A stretch of 64,000 bases of DNA from CBDFGK01 sp965247075 (GCA_965247075.1 CBDFGK010000002.1:930001-994000); one strand, 5' to 3'; positions 25,279 to 34,303 are shown, counted from the first letter of the stretch. Translations and numbers: made by a program. The notes: generated from the sequence alone by a model not told the origin.

Positions 25279-26345
25279 TACGCTGCCTCCAGTACGGTCA
25301 CAAGATTGTGTTGCAAACAGGGGCCGCTGGTCGCGTGTGCCAGCCCTCGCTTGCTCTTGCCATCTATAATTCGCTGCGCCACTTCACCGATACGGGCCAG
25401 CCCGGACGCCATCATCAAATTACCCGCCAACACGCCGCCGGAGGGATTCACCTCGGTAGAGCTGTCCAGCCCCAGGGCGCGAGTGAGGATAATTTCCTGG
25501 TGGCTGAAAGGTGCGTAAATCTCGGCGATCTCAATAGCGCCCTCTGCCACACCGGCGGCAGCGGCTGCCTGCTCGGTAGATACTGAGCGAGTCAGGTCAC
25601 GCGCGCCCAGGTTGTGGGTCTCGATGCGATGGTCTATGCCCTTGATAATGGCATAGGGCCAGCCCAAGGCTTTGGCCTTTGCCACTGTGCAAATCACCAT
25701 GGCGGTGGCGCCATCGGATATCGGGCAACAATCGCTCTTGCGCAACGGCGCTACCCAGGTCTCCTGCGCCAGCAGACTCTCTGCCGACACATCGCCCTTG
25801 AGCTGTGCATGCGGATTGTTGGCCAGCGCATTACGGCGTGAGCGGGCCACCACCTCAGCCATATCCTGTTCGGTTATGCTGCCCTGCTCCAGCATCAAGC
25901 GCGCCTGCATGGCTGCCAGGCTGACGTTGTCCACCCACAGCGGCGCGAGATAATAGGGGTCCAGTTGCTGTGACAATACCGCGGGCAACTCGCCGGGTGA
26001 GGACTTGCCGAAACCGTAAATCAGGGCAGATTCAGCCTGCCCCATACGTATTTTCAGCATAGCTTCATACAGCGCCCAGGCGGCATCCATCTCCACGTGA
26101 GATTCCTTGATTGGCGGCACCGCGCCGAGTGCGTCCACACCCGATACAAATGCAAACGCCGCGCCCTGCTGGTAGTCGCAACTGCCAGAACAGGTAAAAT
26201 CTACATCCTGGGCATTGCGCATCCCCACCTGCTGCAGGGCCGAGTGAATGACTGGCATAATCAGTTCTACTTCGTTGCGAGCACCGGCATCGCGCATGCA
26301 ATCGGACTGGGCGAAGGAAATAATGGCGATATCTGTCATACTCAT
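25278..26345 (-). CDS. Thiolase-fold lipid-transfer-type protein, second paralogue
   Basis: The 355-residue protein is in the same family but is clearly different from its neighbour. It has FTCSGSCDYQQGAAFAF, SHVEMDAAWALYEAMLK at the nucleophile position (no Cys), SDCCPISDGATAMV, and the C-terminal HATSGPCLQHNLV. The start Met at 26345 lies in an ATGA overlap with the DUF35 stop. Pairs of unequal Ltp proteins next to a DUF35 gene resemble M. tuberculosis ltp3/ltp4/Rv3521, so a heteromeric complex of the three is likely (inference). Confidence 0.83.
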   Translation of the reverse strand: MSMTDIAIISFAQSDCMRDAGARNEVELIMPVIHSALQQVGMRNAQDVDFTCSGSCDYQQGAAFAFVSGVDALGAVPPIKESHVEMDAAWALYEAMLKIRMGQAESALIYGFGKSSPGELPAVLSQQLDPYYLAPLWVDNVSLAAMQARLMLEQGSITEQDMAEVVARSRRNALANNPHAQLKGDVSAESLLAQETWVAPLRKSDCCPISDGATAMVICTVAKAKALGWPYAIIKGIDHRIETHNLGARDLTRSVSTEQAAAAAGVAEGAIEIAEIYAPFSHQEIILTRALGLDSSTEVNPSGGVLAGNLMMASGLARIGEVAQRIIDGKSKRGLAHATSGPCLQHNLVTVLEAA

Positions 26346-27292
26346 GCCCCCCACCCAGCGGGCTCATCCAGCGGTTTGAAATAGCGAATATTGTCCATGG
26401 CGTAGGTCCATGCCTGTTCATCTTTCCACACCGCCTGCACACGCTGACCGATGTGCACGTCCTCGTTGACGCATTCACTCATCAAGTGAATAAAGGAAAT
26501 ATTGGAACCGTCGGCCATCAGGTTGGCAATAATGTAGGGCGGCTGAATGGGGTTGTTGGGGATAGGAATCCAGACAATGGTGAAAGACTCCACCGTCGCC
26601 TTGTCAGACACTTGCACCTGTTCCGTGGTGGCGACACCACAGGCCGCGCAGGAACCCCTGGGGGGCACATAGACATTGTCGCACTGTGGGCAGCGCTGAC
26701 CGACCAGTTGTCCTTCTTTCACCGCCGCCAGGAATCGACTGGTTGCCTCGCCGGCGGTGAAGTTATATTTGAGGTAAATCGGCGCTTCCATACCGGTAAT
26801 GGTTTCACCATCAACAGTCGCATCAACCGGCGCAACAGCGGCAGCATCGGTATTCTCTGCTTCAAAACAGGCAATATCACTGATATGACCGCGTGGCTCA
26901 GCGGCCCAGCGCACCTGTACCCGCATGCCGGTTTGCACGGCAGCTTCGCTGCCCACATCGAGAGCGTGCACCATGGGTGTATCGGCGCCATCGAGCTTGA
27001 TCATGGCCCAGGCAAAAGCGTGGTCAAAGGGGTGGCTGTCACGCGGCTCATTGACCCAGCACCAACTAATGACTTCTCCCGCGGCTGCCACCTCTACAAA
27101 TTCTGATAGCCGGCTGGCCGTGTGCGGATCAAACTCCATGGGTGGCACATACACGGTGCCGTTATCACCGATACTGCCGACTATTTTTCGCTCGCGTAGT
27201 GCGGTGAGAAAACGACCCACGACGGGGCCGGTAGAGCGAGTATAGGTATACCCCAGTTCGAACTCCTGGCTGAGGATTTCTGGTTCTGACAT
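26342..27292 (-). CDS. Tandem DUF35 OB-fold protein with one zinc ribbon
   Basis: This 316-residue acyl-CoA-binding partner protein has two DUF35 modules. Module 1 (about residues 10-150) lacks metal-binding cysteines (VGSIGDNGTVYVPP). Module 2 (about 165-316) has the rubredoxin-like ribbon GQRCPQCDNVYVPPRGSCAACG and an OB fold. MSEPEIL at 27292 was taken as the start because CAGGAG precedes it. DUF35 proteins bind to Ltp or MaoC-type enzymes and complete their active sites. This gene is first in the minus-strand operon that ends with the nitroreductase. Confidence 0.87.
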   Translation of the reverse strand: MSEPEILSQEFELGYTYTRSTGPVVGRFLTALRERKIVGSIGDNGTVYVPPMEFDPHTASRLSEFVEVAAAGEVISWCWVNEPRDSHPFDHAFAWAMIKLDGADTPMVHALDVGSEAAVQTGMRVQVRWAAEPRGHISDIACFEAENTDAAAVAPVDATVDGETITGMEAPIYLKYNFTAGEATSRFLAAVKEGQLVGQRCPQCDNVYVPPRGSCAACGVATTEQVQVSDKATVESFTIVWIPIPNNPIQPPYIIANLMADGSNISFIHLMSECVNEDVHIGQRVQAVWKDEQAWTYAMDNIRYFKPLDEPAGWGA

Positions 27293-27434
27293 GATAGTGC
27301 TCCTGGACTGAGATTCACGCACGAGCCGCAGTATTGAACGAAGCAGAGCCCAACTCAATGGCGTAAAACTACAATCCGGGCTGACCTTTCAGATCAAATA
27401 ACGCCGCCCAGAACAGTTTTGCCAGTAGCAATGA

Positions 27435-28475
27435 CTACATTTCGAAACGGTGACGTCGCAGCCACACGGCCACAGCAGCAAAGACGGCGGTGACAGCAAA
27501 CCCCAGCATCATTCCCGGGTAGGACCAGACCGGACCATTCATATACATGCCCATAGCGGCCGAGTCATCCTCGCCCACCAGGTGTGGCAGGTAATTGAAG
27601 ATCACGGCGGCCAAAACATTGCTGCCAATAAACACCTTCTCCACCAGAATCAGCGCGACAGGAATGCCAAATGCAAAGATAAATGGCGAGCGCCGCGCCG
27701 CCGCAGAGGCCACTAACAACCAGGCATAAACCGGCAAGGTCCACAGGGTCCATATCAATAAACCACTAATCTGGTTACTGAACAGTGGAACGAATTGAAT
27801 ATTATCCAGCACCACGGAGCTCTCCCCCGCATCCAGGCTCCACACCAACAACATCGCCAACAGCGCGTATGCCAGTTGAGTGAGAATCGAGGCCGCCAGG
27901 TAGGCCAGCGGTGCCAGTAGCGTCACCACCAGCAGCTTGCATAGCACCTCCTGCCACTCTGATACCGGCAGCGATTTCCAGAAAAGTATACTGCGGTCCT
28001 TGCGATCCTGGTATAGACAATTGAGAGCATAATTGACCGAGACGATCATCAGCAGAAACAAAAACAGCACATGCAATATATTCAACACCGGATTTAGCGA
28101 GTCCAGGTGCTCTTCCGCCAGTACATCTCCCGCGCCACCGCCAGACCGACCCGGCCGAAAGATCCATTCGTGGGAAAAATTCCACTCCGCCTCATCGATC
28201 TCCCCGCTTGCCTCGATAACTGTATAGCTTCGCGGCGAATTGTCATCGTCCAGGTTGATGCTGATACTAAGCCCGGCCCCGGCATCCTCCCGCAGCAGTA
28301 CCTGCATCACCCCGTCGCCGACAATTGACACCCGGTCGGCGACAATAACGCTGCCCAGCATCAATAACACCAGCAGCCCGGCGACCAGGAAAGGCGTCAG
28401 CAGCAGCGAGGTTCGATACTCCTGCAAATCTCGCTGCAACTGAGAGCAAACCTGCATGGCTTTAAGCGCGTCCAT
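27435..28475 (-). CDS. ABC transporter permease
   Basis: The 346-residue integral membrane protein has about six predicted helices: an N-terminal helix near residues 25-47, a large periplasmic loop rich in Asp/Gly (about 60-130), then helices near 133-155, 185-215, 240-260, 270-300 and 318-340. The organisation matches ABC-2-type or Ytr-like exporters. It overlaps the ATPase gene by 14 bp and ends the GIN-gntR-ABC operon. The cargo is unknown. In YtrA-regulated systems the transporter is often induced by cell-wall or membrane stress (family knowledge). Confidence 0.8.
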   Translation of the reverse strand: MDALKAMQVCSQLQRDLQEYRTSLLLTPFLVAGLLVLLMLGSVIVADRVSIVGDGVMQVLLREDAGAGLSISINLDDDNSPRSYTVIEASGEIDEAEWNFSHEWIFRPGRSGGGAGDVLAEEHLDSLNPVLNILHVLFLFLLMIVSVNYALNCLYQDRKDRSILFWKSLPVSEWQEVLCKLLVVTLLAPLAYLAASILTQLAYALLAMLLVWSLDAGESSVVLDNIQFVPLFSNQISGLLIWTLWTLPVYAWLLVASAAARRSPFIFAFGIPVALILVEKVFIGSNVLAAVIFNYLPHLVGEDDSAAMGMYMNGPVWSYPGMMLGFAVTAVFAAVAVWLRRHRFEM

Positions 28476-29331
28476 CTACATCTCCCTGTTCCATTTTCGC
28501 CACGAATAAGTCTGAAATCGACGGCGTATGTAATTCACCCAGCGATATCAACTGATCAATATCGCTATCTTCAAATATCAGGGCTTTACCACCCAGAATG
28601 GCACGCTCACTGATAGGTCCCAGGGCTTGCGCTGCCGGTACGGCTGTCCCCACCACATGTAATTCCACGTAGCGCTGCGAGAGAGACTCCATGGATTCAT
28701 GCAGTACGATTCGACCAGAGCGCATAAATATCGCGTCGGTGAGAATGTTCTCGACCTCCTCTACCTGGTGCGTAGAAATTATGATGGTACATTCGTCATC
28801 GTAATAATCATTGAGCAATTGCTCAAAGAAGCGTTTTCGAAACAGGATGTCCAACCCCAGGGTAGGTTCATCCAGCACCAGTAAGCGCGCATCTATCGCC
28901 ATCACTATGGCCAGGTGCAACTGCACGTTCATGCCTTTGGAGAGCTGCTTTATTTTGCGACGCAGACCCACTTCTGTCAGCGACAGCAGCCGTTCAGCCT
29001 CATCGCGATTAAAGCGCGGATGCACACCGGCTACATAGTCCAACAGTTGGTCTACACGCATCCATGTTGGCAGCACCGCGGTGTCGGCTATAAAACACAC
29101 CTGCTCCTGTAGCAGTGTGCGTTGTTGTCTTGGATCCATGCCCATTATCTGCAGATCGCCACTGGATGCGTTGAGTCCCAGCAGGGAACGCAACAGAGTT
29201 GTCTTGCCCGCCCCATTGGGTCCAATCAAACCGGTGATGCTGCCGGGTTGGATTTGCAGAGAGACACCGTCCACAGCGACAAAATTGCCAAAACTCTTGT
29301 ACAGCTTGTTTGTGCTTATCACGGCGCTCAT
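28462..29331 (-). CDS. ABC transporter ATP-binding protein
   Basis: This 289-residue ATPase has Walker A GPNGAGKTTLLRSL (about residues 37-50), the signature LSKGMNVQLHLAI, Walker B LLVLDEPTLGLD and the switch His in STHQVEE. The ATG overlaps the stop of the GntR gene (ATGA), and the permease gene overlaps its end, so the three are translationally coupled. It energises the exporter formed with the downstream permease. Confidence 0.92.
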   Translation of the reverse strand: MSAVISTNKLYKSFGNFVAVDGVSLQIQPGSITGLIGPNGAGKTTLLRSLLGLNASSGDLQIMGMDPRQQRTLLQEQVCFIADTAVLPTWMRVDQLLDYVAGVHPRFNRDEAERLLSLTEVGLRRKIKQLSKGMNVQLHLAIVMAIDARLLVLDEPTLGLDILFRKRFFEQLLNDYYDDECTIIISTHQVEEVENILTDAIFMRSGRIVLHESMESLSQRYVELHVVGTAVPAAQALGPISERAILGGKALIFEDSDIDQLISLGELHTPSISDLFVAKMEQGDVDGRA

Positions 29332-29702
29332 CGGGAGCCCCCCCTTATTTCGCTCAGCAATGTGGTCACCTCTGCCATCTCCAGTCCCAGCATATGGATT
29401 CGCTCTGCGAAAGCCGGCAACTCATCCTCAAGAAATTTTCGTTGTTCATTTTTACTGAGCGCCGTGCGCGCACCGGAGAGTACAAACATACCCAGACCCC
29501 GTTTTGTTTCAAGCAAGCCGTCATCCACCAGTTCCTGGTATGCCTTGGCTACCGTCAGGTGATTAATATTGTAGTCGGAAGCTACCTGTCGTACCGAGGG
29601 CACCGCTGCTCCTTCTGCAAAGGTTCCGTCCAGTACTCGCTCCACCACCATATCGCGCAACTGGCGATATATCGGCTGATTGTCATTCCACTCTATAGAC
29701 AC
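29328..29702 (-). CDS. GntR-family repressor, YtrA subfamily
   Basis: The 124-residue regulator has a winged helix (about residues 10-75: PIYRQLRDMVVERVLDGTFAEG, VRQVASDYNINHLTVAKAYQELVDDG). It has only a short C-terminal helix region of about 45 residues, as in the YtrA subgroup that controls ABC transporters. It lies between the GIN-domain gene and the ABC ATPase gene, all on one strand. A perfect 24-bp palindrome before the first gene is the probable operator. Confidence 0.9.
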   Translation of the reverse strand: MSIEWNDNQPIYRQLRDMVVERVLDGTFAEGAAVPSVRQVASDYNINHLTVAKAYQELVDDGLLETKRGLGMFVLSGARTALSKNEQRKFLEDELPAFAERIHMLGLEMAEVTTLLSEIRGGSR

Positions 29703-29735
29703 TGAATAACTCCTGTTCGACCCATCCAGACCGCG

Positions 29736-30587
29736 CTAGTCAAGTTCCTCTATATCACCGGCACCGAGCACCGTGGTGCGAATTTCCGGAGCGCCGTGAT
29801 ACGAAACATCCCCACTACCCATTATCGAGATATCCAATTCTTTCTCTGACCAGACGACGACGTCGCCGGAGCCCATAATAGTAACGTCGACCTCGTCGGC
29901 GCGTATCTCTTCGAGTTCTACGTCTCCCGAACCTATAACTTCGACAGTCACTTGCCGCGCCGTCCCTTGCTTGGAGCCAATTATGTCGCCGGAACCATTT
30001 ATAACGGTGCGCAGAATATCTGCCTCAATACGGCCAAGTTCGATGGTGCCGGAACCCGCAACCACCAACTCGACTTCCCGCGCCGTTACTTTTGCCAAGC
30101 GGACACCGCCGGAACCGGCCAGCTCCAGGCTCAGGGTGTGTGCTGCCACCTGGTATAAATTAATGTCGCCCGAACCGACCAGCCCTACCTGTAGCTCATC
30201 GACCTGCAGTGGCTTGACGTAGATTTCACCGGAGCCTTTCAGGGTGATCATTCTCAATGTCGGCACGGAGAGTATGAACTTCAATGAACCCACACGCTGA
30301 TTGTTCCGCGTAGTGCCCAGGTAGAGAGTGCCACCCTTGAGGTAAAAAGGTTCGCGGTCCAGGTCTTTGTTGTTGCCTTTGACTCGCAGCAGGGTGACAT
30401 CGTCCTGGGTAATTTTCAATTCAGCGCTGCCAAAAAGCACCACCGAATCAAGTTCGAGACCCTCTACAGACCGGGTGCCTGCATTTACCAGCGCAGAGAA
30501 GCCGGCGCAGACGAGAAAAACTATTGCTACCAACAGGCCCACCGATGGCCGCCCTGATAACAGGCTTCTTTTCCGATGTATGAACAT
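29736..30587 (-). CDS. Secreted GIN-domain (DUF2807) beta-helix protein
   Basis: The 283-residue protein has an N-terminal membrane or signal segment (about residues 17-37, VGLLVAIVFLVCAGFSALVNA). It is followed by a repeating beta-helix whose rungs end in GSGDI, GSGGV, GSGTI and similar (about every 20-22 residues). This GSG ladder is typical of the head-GIN/DUF2807 family of periplasmic or surface proteins of unknown role. The ATG at 30587 follows GGAGGGTGACTAC, a strong ribosome-binding site. It is the first gene of the operon with gntR and the ABC exporter. Confidence 0.82.
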   Translation of the reverse strand: MFIHRKRSLLSGRPSVGLLVAIVFLVCAGFSALVNAGTRSVEGLELDSVVLFGSAELKITQDDVTLLRVKGNNKDLDREPFYLKGGTLYLGTTRNNQRVGSLKFILSVPTLRMITLKGSGEIYVKPLQVDELQVGLVGSGDINLYQVAAHTLSLELAGSGGVRLAKVTAREVELVVAGSGTIELGRIEADILRTVINGSGDIIGSKQGTARQVTVEVIGSGDVELEEIRADEVDVTIMGSGDVVVWSEKELDISIMGSGDVSYHGAPEIRTTVLGAGDIEELD

Positions 30588-30605
30588 GTAGTCACCCTCC
30601 GATAT

Positions 30606-30629
30606 GGTGTTATATCTTACTATAACACC
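30606..30629. promoter_or_regulatory. Perfect 24-bp palindrome, probable GntR/YtrA operator
   Basis: GGTGTTATA (30606-30614) and TATAACACC (30621-30629) are exact inverted arms around a 6-base centre, ending 18 bp upstream of the GIN-protein start codon. The position overlaps the expected promoter or early leader of the operon that encodes its own YtrA-type repressor, and palindromes of this size suit GntR dimers. Binding is inference. Confidence 0.65.
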
Positions 30630-30646
30630 TAAATCCGGGAATGCAA

Positions 30647-31030
30647 CTATTTTTTTTGCAGGGACTCCTGCATATTTTTGGCAATGGTAGCGGCTATGGC
30701 CATAGCCCGATCAGCCTTGGAGCCGCTATAGCTCTGCTCTACGGCGGCGTAGAAATGTTGCAGCCAAGCATCAAAGTCCGTACTTTGCAGAGCGCGCCTG
30801 GCGTGTACAGCCCGGTGAATATTCATGGTGTGGCGGCGATAAACAGACTCACCGAGCAACAACTTGCACCAATAGTTCTTGATAAGAGGCAGATGCGCAG
30901 GCAAATCAATAGCGGCAACGTCAAAAAATATTGGTGCCAGCACCGAGTCTGCCAGCAGGCGTGCATAAAAGGCATCGACGAAAGCATCTACTCTTTCCCG
31001 GTTGTCCAGATCTGGCTTCACACTGGTCAT
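30647..31030 (-). CDS. Group III truncated haemoglobin
   Basis: The 127-residue haem protein likely binds O2 or NO. Features are the N-terminal helix ERVDAFVDAFYARLLADSVL, PIFFDVAAIDLPAHLPLI, the KNYWCKLLLG segment and the proximal-His region RRHTMNIHRAVHAR. Length and absence of glycine motifs fit group III (trHbP). It lies 8 bp after the der stop on the same strand and may be its last co-transcribed gene, an uncommon neighbour for der. Confidence 0.85.
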   Translation of the reverse strand: MTSVKPDLDNRERVDAFVDAFYARLLADSVLAPIFFDVAAIDLPAHLPLIKNYWCKLLLGESVYRRHTMNIHRAVHARRALQSTDFDAWLQHFYAAVEQSYSGSKADRAMAIAATIAKNMQESLQKK

Positions 31031-31038
31031 GCAGATAA

Positions 31039-32442
31039 CTACTTCTTGCGCTTGGACTTCTTTACGTGCGCCATCATACGCCGCCGGCGCGAAACCTGTC
31101 GTCCGGTGAGTTTGTTCCTCTTGCCCTCATAGGGATTGTCACCGGTGCGAAATTCTATACGCACGGGCGTACCGAATAACTTCAGCCGGCGCCGAAACAC
31201 CTTTTCCAGGTAGCGCCGGTAGGACGCCGGTACCTTGCCAGTCTGATTGCCGTGAATAACGATAAGTGGCGGGTTCTGCCCACCGGCGTGTGCGTAGCGC
31301 ATTTTGATACGCCGGCCGTTAATCATCGGCGGCTCGTGATCAGATACTGCATCCTCCAGAATCCGCGTCAACCGGTTGGTTGCCAGTTTACGCGTGGCAG
31401 AATCATAGGCGCCATCTATGGACTTGTAGAGGTGGCCGACACCGGTGCCGTGCAGTGCCGATATAAAATGAATATCGGCGTAGTCGATAAACCGCAGGCG
31501 ACGCTCCAGTTCACTTTTTATCCACTGCCTGGTGTCGCTTTCGAGCCCGTCCCATTTGTTTATGGCGATAACCAGTCCGCGACCCGCCTCAGTGGTCTGA
31601 CCCAGCAGGTGTAAATCCTGTTCAACCAGACCTTCACTGGCGTCCATGACCAACACCACAACATGCGCATCGTCTATCGCCTTGAGGGTCTTCACAATGG
31701 AAAACTTTTCCACCACCTGCTTAACATTCTTGCGCCGCCGCACACCAGCGGTGTCGATCAGTGTGTACAGCACATTATCGCGTTCATAGTCGATATAGAT
31801 GCTGTCTCTGGTAGTGCCCGGCTGGTCGAAGACAACTACCCGGTCCTCGCCCAGCAGGCGGTTTACCAGAGTGGACTTGCCCACATTGGGCCTGCCGACG
31901 ATAGCAACCCGCACAGCCTTGGCCCGGTTGGGGTTCTCCTCCTCCGGCGGCACGTCGAACGCAGCCAGCGCTTGTTCCAGCAGCGCCCTGACGCCCCGCC
32001 CATGACTCGCCGCAATGGGGTGCATGTTATCAATACCCAGGGCATAGAAGTCCAACAGCACGACATCCTCATTGACCCCGTCTATCTTGTTAACTACCAG
32101 GTGAAAGTCCTTGCCTTGTCGGCGCAGATGTTCAACCAGTTGTGCATCGCCGCCAGTCAATCCGGCCCTGGCATCGACCATAAGAAAGACGGCGTCGGCT
32201 TCATCGATCGCCGCCAGCGATTGATCGGCCATCTCTGAATCAATGCCGTCTTCCTCGCCGGTGAAGCCACCGGTATCAATAACAATAAAGGGGATTTCAC
32301 CAACCCGTCCCGCACCGTATTTGCGATCGCGCGTCAGGCCTGGAAAATTCGCTACCAGCGCGTCCCTACTGCGGGTTAACCGGTTGAACAGCGTCGACTT
32401 GCCAACATTCGGGCGCCCGACGATGGCAATAACCGGAATCAT
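31039..32442 (-). CDS. der: Ribosome-assembly GTPase Der (EngA)
   Basis: This 467-residue double GTPase is needed for 50S subunit maturation. Two G domains each start with GRPNVGKSTL (near residues 8 and 182) and contain DTGG/DTAG switch-II motifs and NKID/NKWD specificity motifs. A KH-like domain follows (about 350-445), then a basic tail (RRRRMMAHVKKSKRKK). It overlaps bamB by 4 bp (ATGA) and continues the conserved hisS-yfgM-bamB-der order. Confidence 0.97.
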   Translation of the reverse strand: MIPVIAIVGRPNVGKSTLFNRLTRSRDALVANFPGLTRDRKYGAGRVGEIPFIVIDTGGFTGEEDGIDSEMADQSLAAIDEADAVFLMVDARAGLTGGDAQLVEHLRRQGKDFHLVVNKIDGVNEDVVLLDFYALGIDNMHPIAASHGRGVRALLEQALAAFDVPPEEENPNRAKAVRVAIVGRPNVGKSTLVNRLLGEDRVVVFDQPGTTRDSIYIDYERDNVLYTLIDTAGVRRRKNVKQVVEKFSIVKTLKAIDDAHVVVLVMDASEGLVEQDLHLLGQTTEAGRGLVIAINKWDGLESDTRQWIKSELERRLRFIDYADIHFISALHGTGVGHLYKSIDGAYDSATRKLATNRLTRILEDAVSDHEPPMINGRRIKMRYAHAGGQNPPLIVIHGNQTGKVPASYRRYLEKVFRRRLKLFGTPVRIEFRTGDNPYEGKRNKLTGRQVSRRRRMMAHVKKSKRKK

Positions 32443-33623
32443 TTTTTGTCTAGGCTACTCACTTGTAAGGCCGCCAGTGTGCCGCCATTTTCGAAGACAT
32501 AGAGCACATTGCCTACCACCAGCATGTCGGCCCTGATGCCCCCGCCACCAACTTTTGTACGCCCGGCAAAATGGCCGTCCACCTGTGAAAGAAAATGCAC
32601 ATAACCGTCCAGATCACCAACCGCCACATAGCCTCGTATTGCGCGAGGAGCGCTTAATCTTCGGTAAGACAAAGCCGGTTGCTGCCAGCGGATGCCCTCA
32701 CCGGAACGGTGAAACGCAGTAATCGTTCCGCTCTCTTCGGCGACGTAAACATTGCCAAAGCCCTGGTCGACACCCACGTAGCTGGATAGATTCTCCTGCC
32801 AAATTTTTCGACCGGACTTGATATCAATAGCTGCCAGGCGTCCCTGATAACTGACGGCGAACAAGGTGCTTCCCGTCAGTACCATGGTGCCGTCTATATC
32901 CGCGATACGATCAATTTCTGATCGGCCCTGGGCGATCACCACACGTGCTTCCCAGCGCACGGCTCCATTGGATATGTCAAAGGCAATCACCTTGCCATTG
33001 CTAAAACCGGCGATAGCGAGGCGCTCGTATATGATCGGCGTGTTGGTGCCGCGCAAGGTGAGTACCGGTAGATTGCTGTCATACACCCAGAGTTCACTGC
33101 CATCATCAACACTGAGGCCCTGCAGCTTGCCGTCGTAGCTTTGCACTACAACAATCTTTCCATTTGTCTGTGGCGGCGCCATTATTTCGCCGTGTAACTG
33201 GGTCCGCCACAACTGTGTACCGTCAGTTGCCGACAGGGCCAAAACCTCCCCGTTACTGGTGCCCAAAAACAACATGTCGTTACCGTAGCCGACGGCGCCA
33301 CTGAACGGCAGATCAAAATTCTCTTTCCATAGCTTGCGGCCCTTTAACCTGTCCAACGCCACAACCACACCATCATTGCCGGCAGCGTAGATGATGTCGC
33401 CGGCGATAGCGGGGCGCAGATGATTGTAGGACGAGCCCTGCCCAGACCCCACCCCGGTGCTCCAGAGTTTTTTGATACGGATCTCAGGTGTAATATCAAC
33501 CAGTGGCGCAGGTTGATTGGCATCCTCCTCATCCACAGTAAACCAGCCCTTTACGGTAGTGCAGCCACCGATAAGCAGGGCACTGAGGCAGACTGCCAAT
33601 AGACGTAAACGCAGGTGTGGCAT
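32439..33623 (-). CDS. bamB: Outer-membrane assembly lipoprotein BamB
   Basis: The 394-residue lipoprotein is part of the BAM complex that folds outer-membrane barrels, which the giant autotransporter and porin of this window would need. The lipobox LIGGC places the lipidated Cys at residue 21. The rest is an eight-bladed PQQ-type propeller (repeats such as GRKLWKENF, GTQLWRTQL, GAVRWEARV, GRKIWQENL). It sits 2 bp after yfgM and overlaps der. Confidence 0.96.
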   Translation of the reverse strand: MPHLRLRLLAVCLSALLIGGCTTVKGWFTVDEEDANQPAPLVDITPEIRIKKLWSTGVGSGQGSSYNHLRPAIAGDIIYAAGNDGVVVALDRLKGRKLWKENFDLPFSGAVGYGNDMLFLGTSNGEVLALSATDGTQLWRTQLHGEIMAPPQTNGKIVVVQSYDGKLQGLSVDDGSELWVYDSNLPVLTLRGTNTPIIYERLAIAGFSNGKVIAFDISNGAVRWEARVVIAQGRSEIDRIADIDGTMVLTGSTLFAVSYQGRLAAIDIKSGRKIWQENLSSYVGVDQGFGNVYVAEESGTITAFHRSGEGIRWQQPALSYRRLSAPRAIRGYVAVGDLDGYVHFLSQVDGHFAGRTKVGGGGIRADMLVVGNVLYVFENGGTLAALQVSSLDKK

Positions 33624-33625
33624 AA

Positions 33626-34303
33626 CTATTCCTCCGGCGACGCTACTGGCCGCGCCGGTCTGGGTGTTAGCGCCTGTAGCTTGAACTGCAGGGACTGACT
33701 GGCTTCCGCTTCGGACGCAGCGGCCAGGGCAGTGGCTTCTTCATAGGCTGTAACAGCCATGTCAGGCTGGCCCATTTGCACATACATATCACCCCGCGCC
33801 TCTGCATACGCCGGTTCATAGGCGCCGGCCTCAGCGGCGTCAAGTATCTCCATTGCGGCGGCGGGCTGGCCGCCGGCAGCAACCACTCGCGCCAGTCGCA
33901 ATTCTGTCAGAACCCGCACTGCCGCCGCCGGACCGGCTGCCAACACGTCGCGTAATTCACGCTCCGCAGCTACCAGGTCTCCCTCTATGACATTGAGCCT
34001 GGCGAGATGTAAGCTCGCAAACTGCGCGTAAGTCGAGCCGGAGTACTCGGACTTCAGCCCCTCGGCAAGATGACGAATGGTAGCCCGTTGTTCCTCTTCA
34101 TCCACCTGCTGTGTGGCTTCCTGTAATTCCTCGTAGCGAATCGAAGCCGCTTCCGCCTGCTCCTGTTGATGTTGCTGCCAGCCCTGCCAACCAAATCCGC
34201 CGGCTACTGCCACTACAATGGCAAAAAGAGTGGAACGGCCATTGTCATCCCACCATTTGCGAAGCGCTTCAACTTGCTCTTCTTCTGTACGAAATGTGTC
34301 CAC
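33626..34303 (-). CDS. yfgM: YfgM-family TPR protein
   Basis: This 225-residue inner-membrane protein with a periplasmic TPR domain associates with SecYEG and periplasmic chaperones in E. coli. The N-terminal cytosolic segment RTEEEQVEALRKWWDDNGR is followed by a helix (about residues 20-38) and TPR-like repeats to residue 200. The start is a GTG that shares its G with the hisS stop (TAGTG). Confidence 0.9.
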   Translation of the reverse strand: MDTFRTEEEQVEALRKWWDDNGRSTLFAIVVAVAGGFGWQGWQQHQQEQAEAASIRYEELQEATQQVDEEEQRATIRHLAEGLKSEYSGSTYAQFASLHLARLNVIEGDLVAAERELRDVLAAGPAAAVRVLTELRLARVVAAGGQPAAAMEILDAAEAGAYEPAYAEARGDMYVQMGQPDMAVTAYEEATALAAASEAEASQSLQFKLQALTPRPARPVASPEE

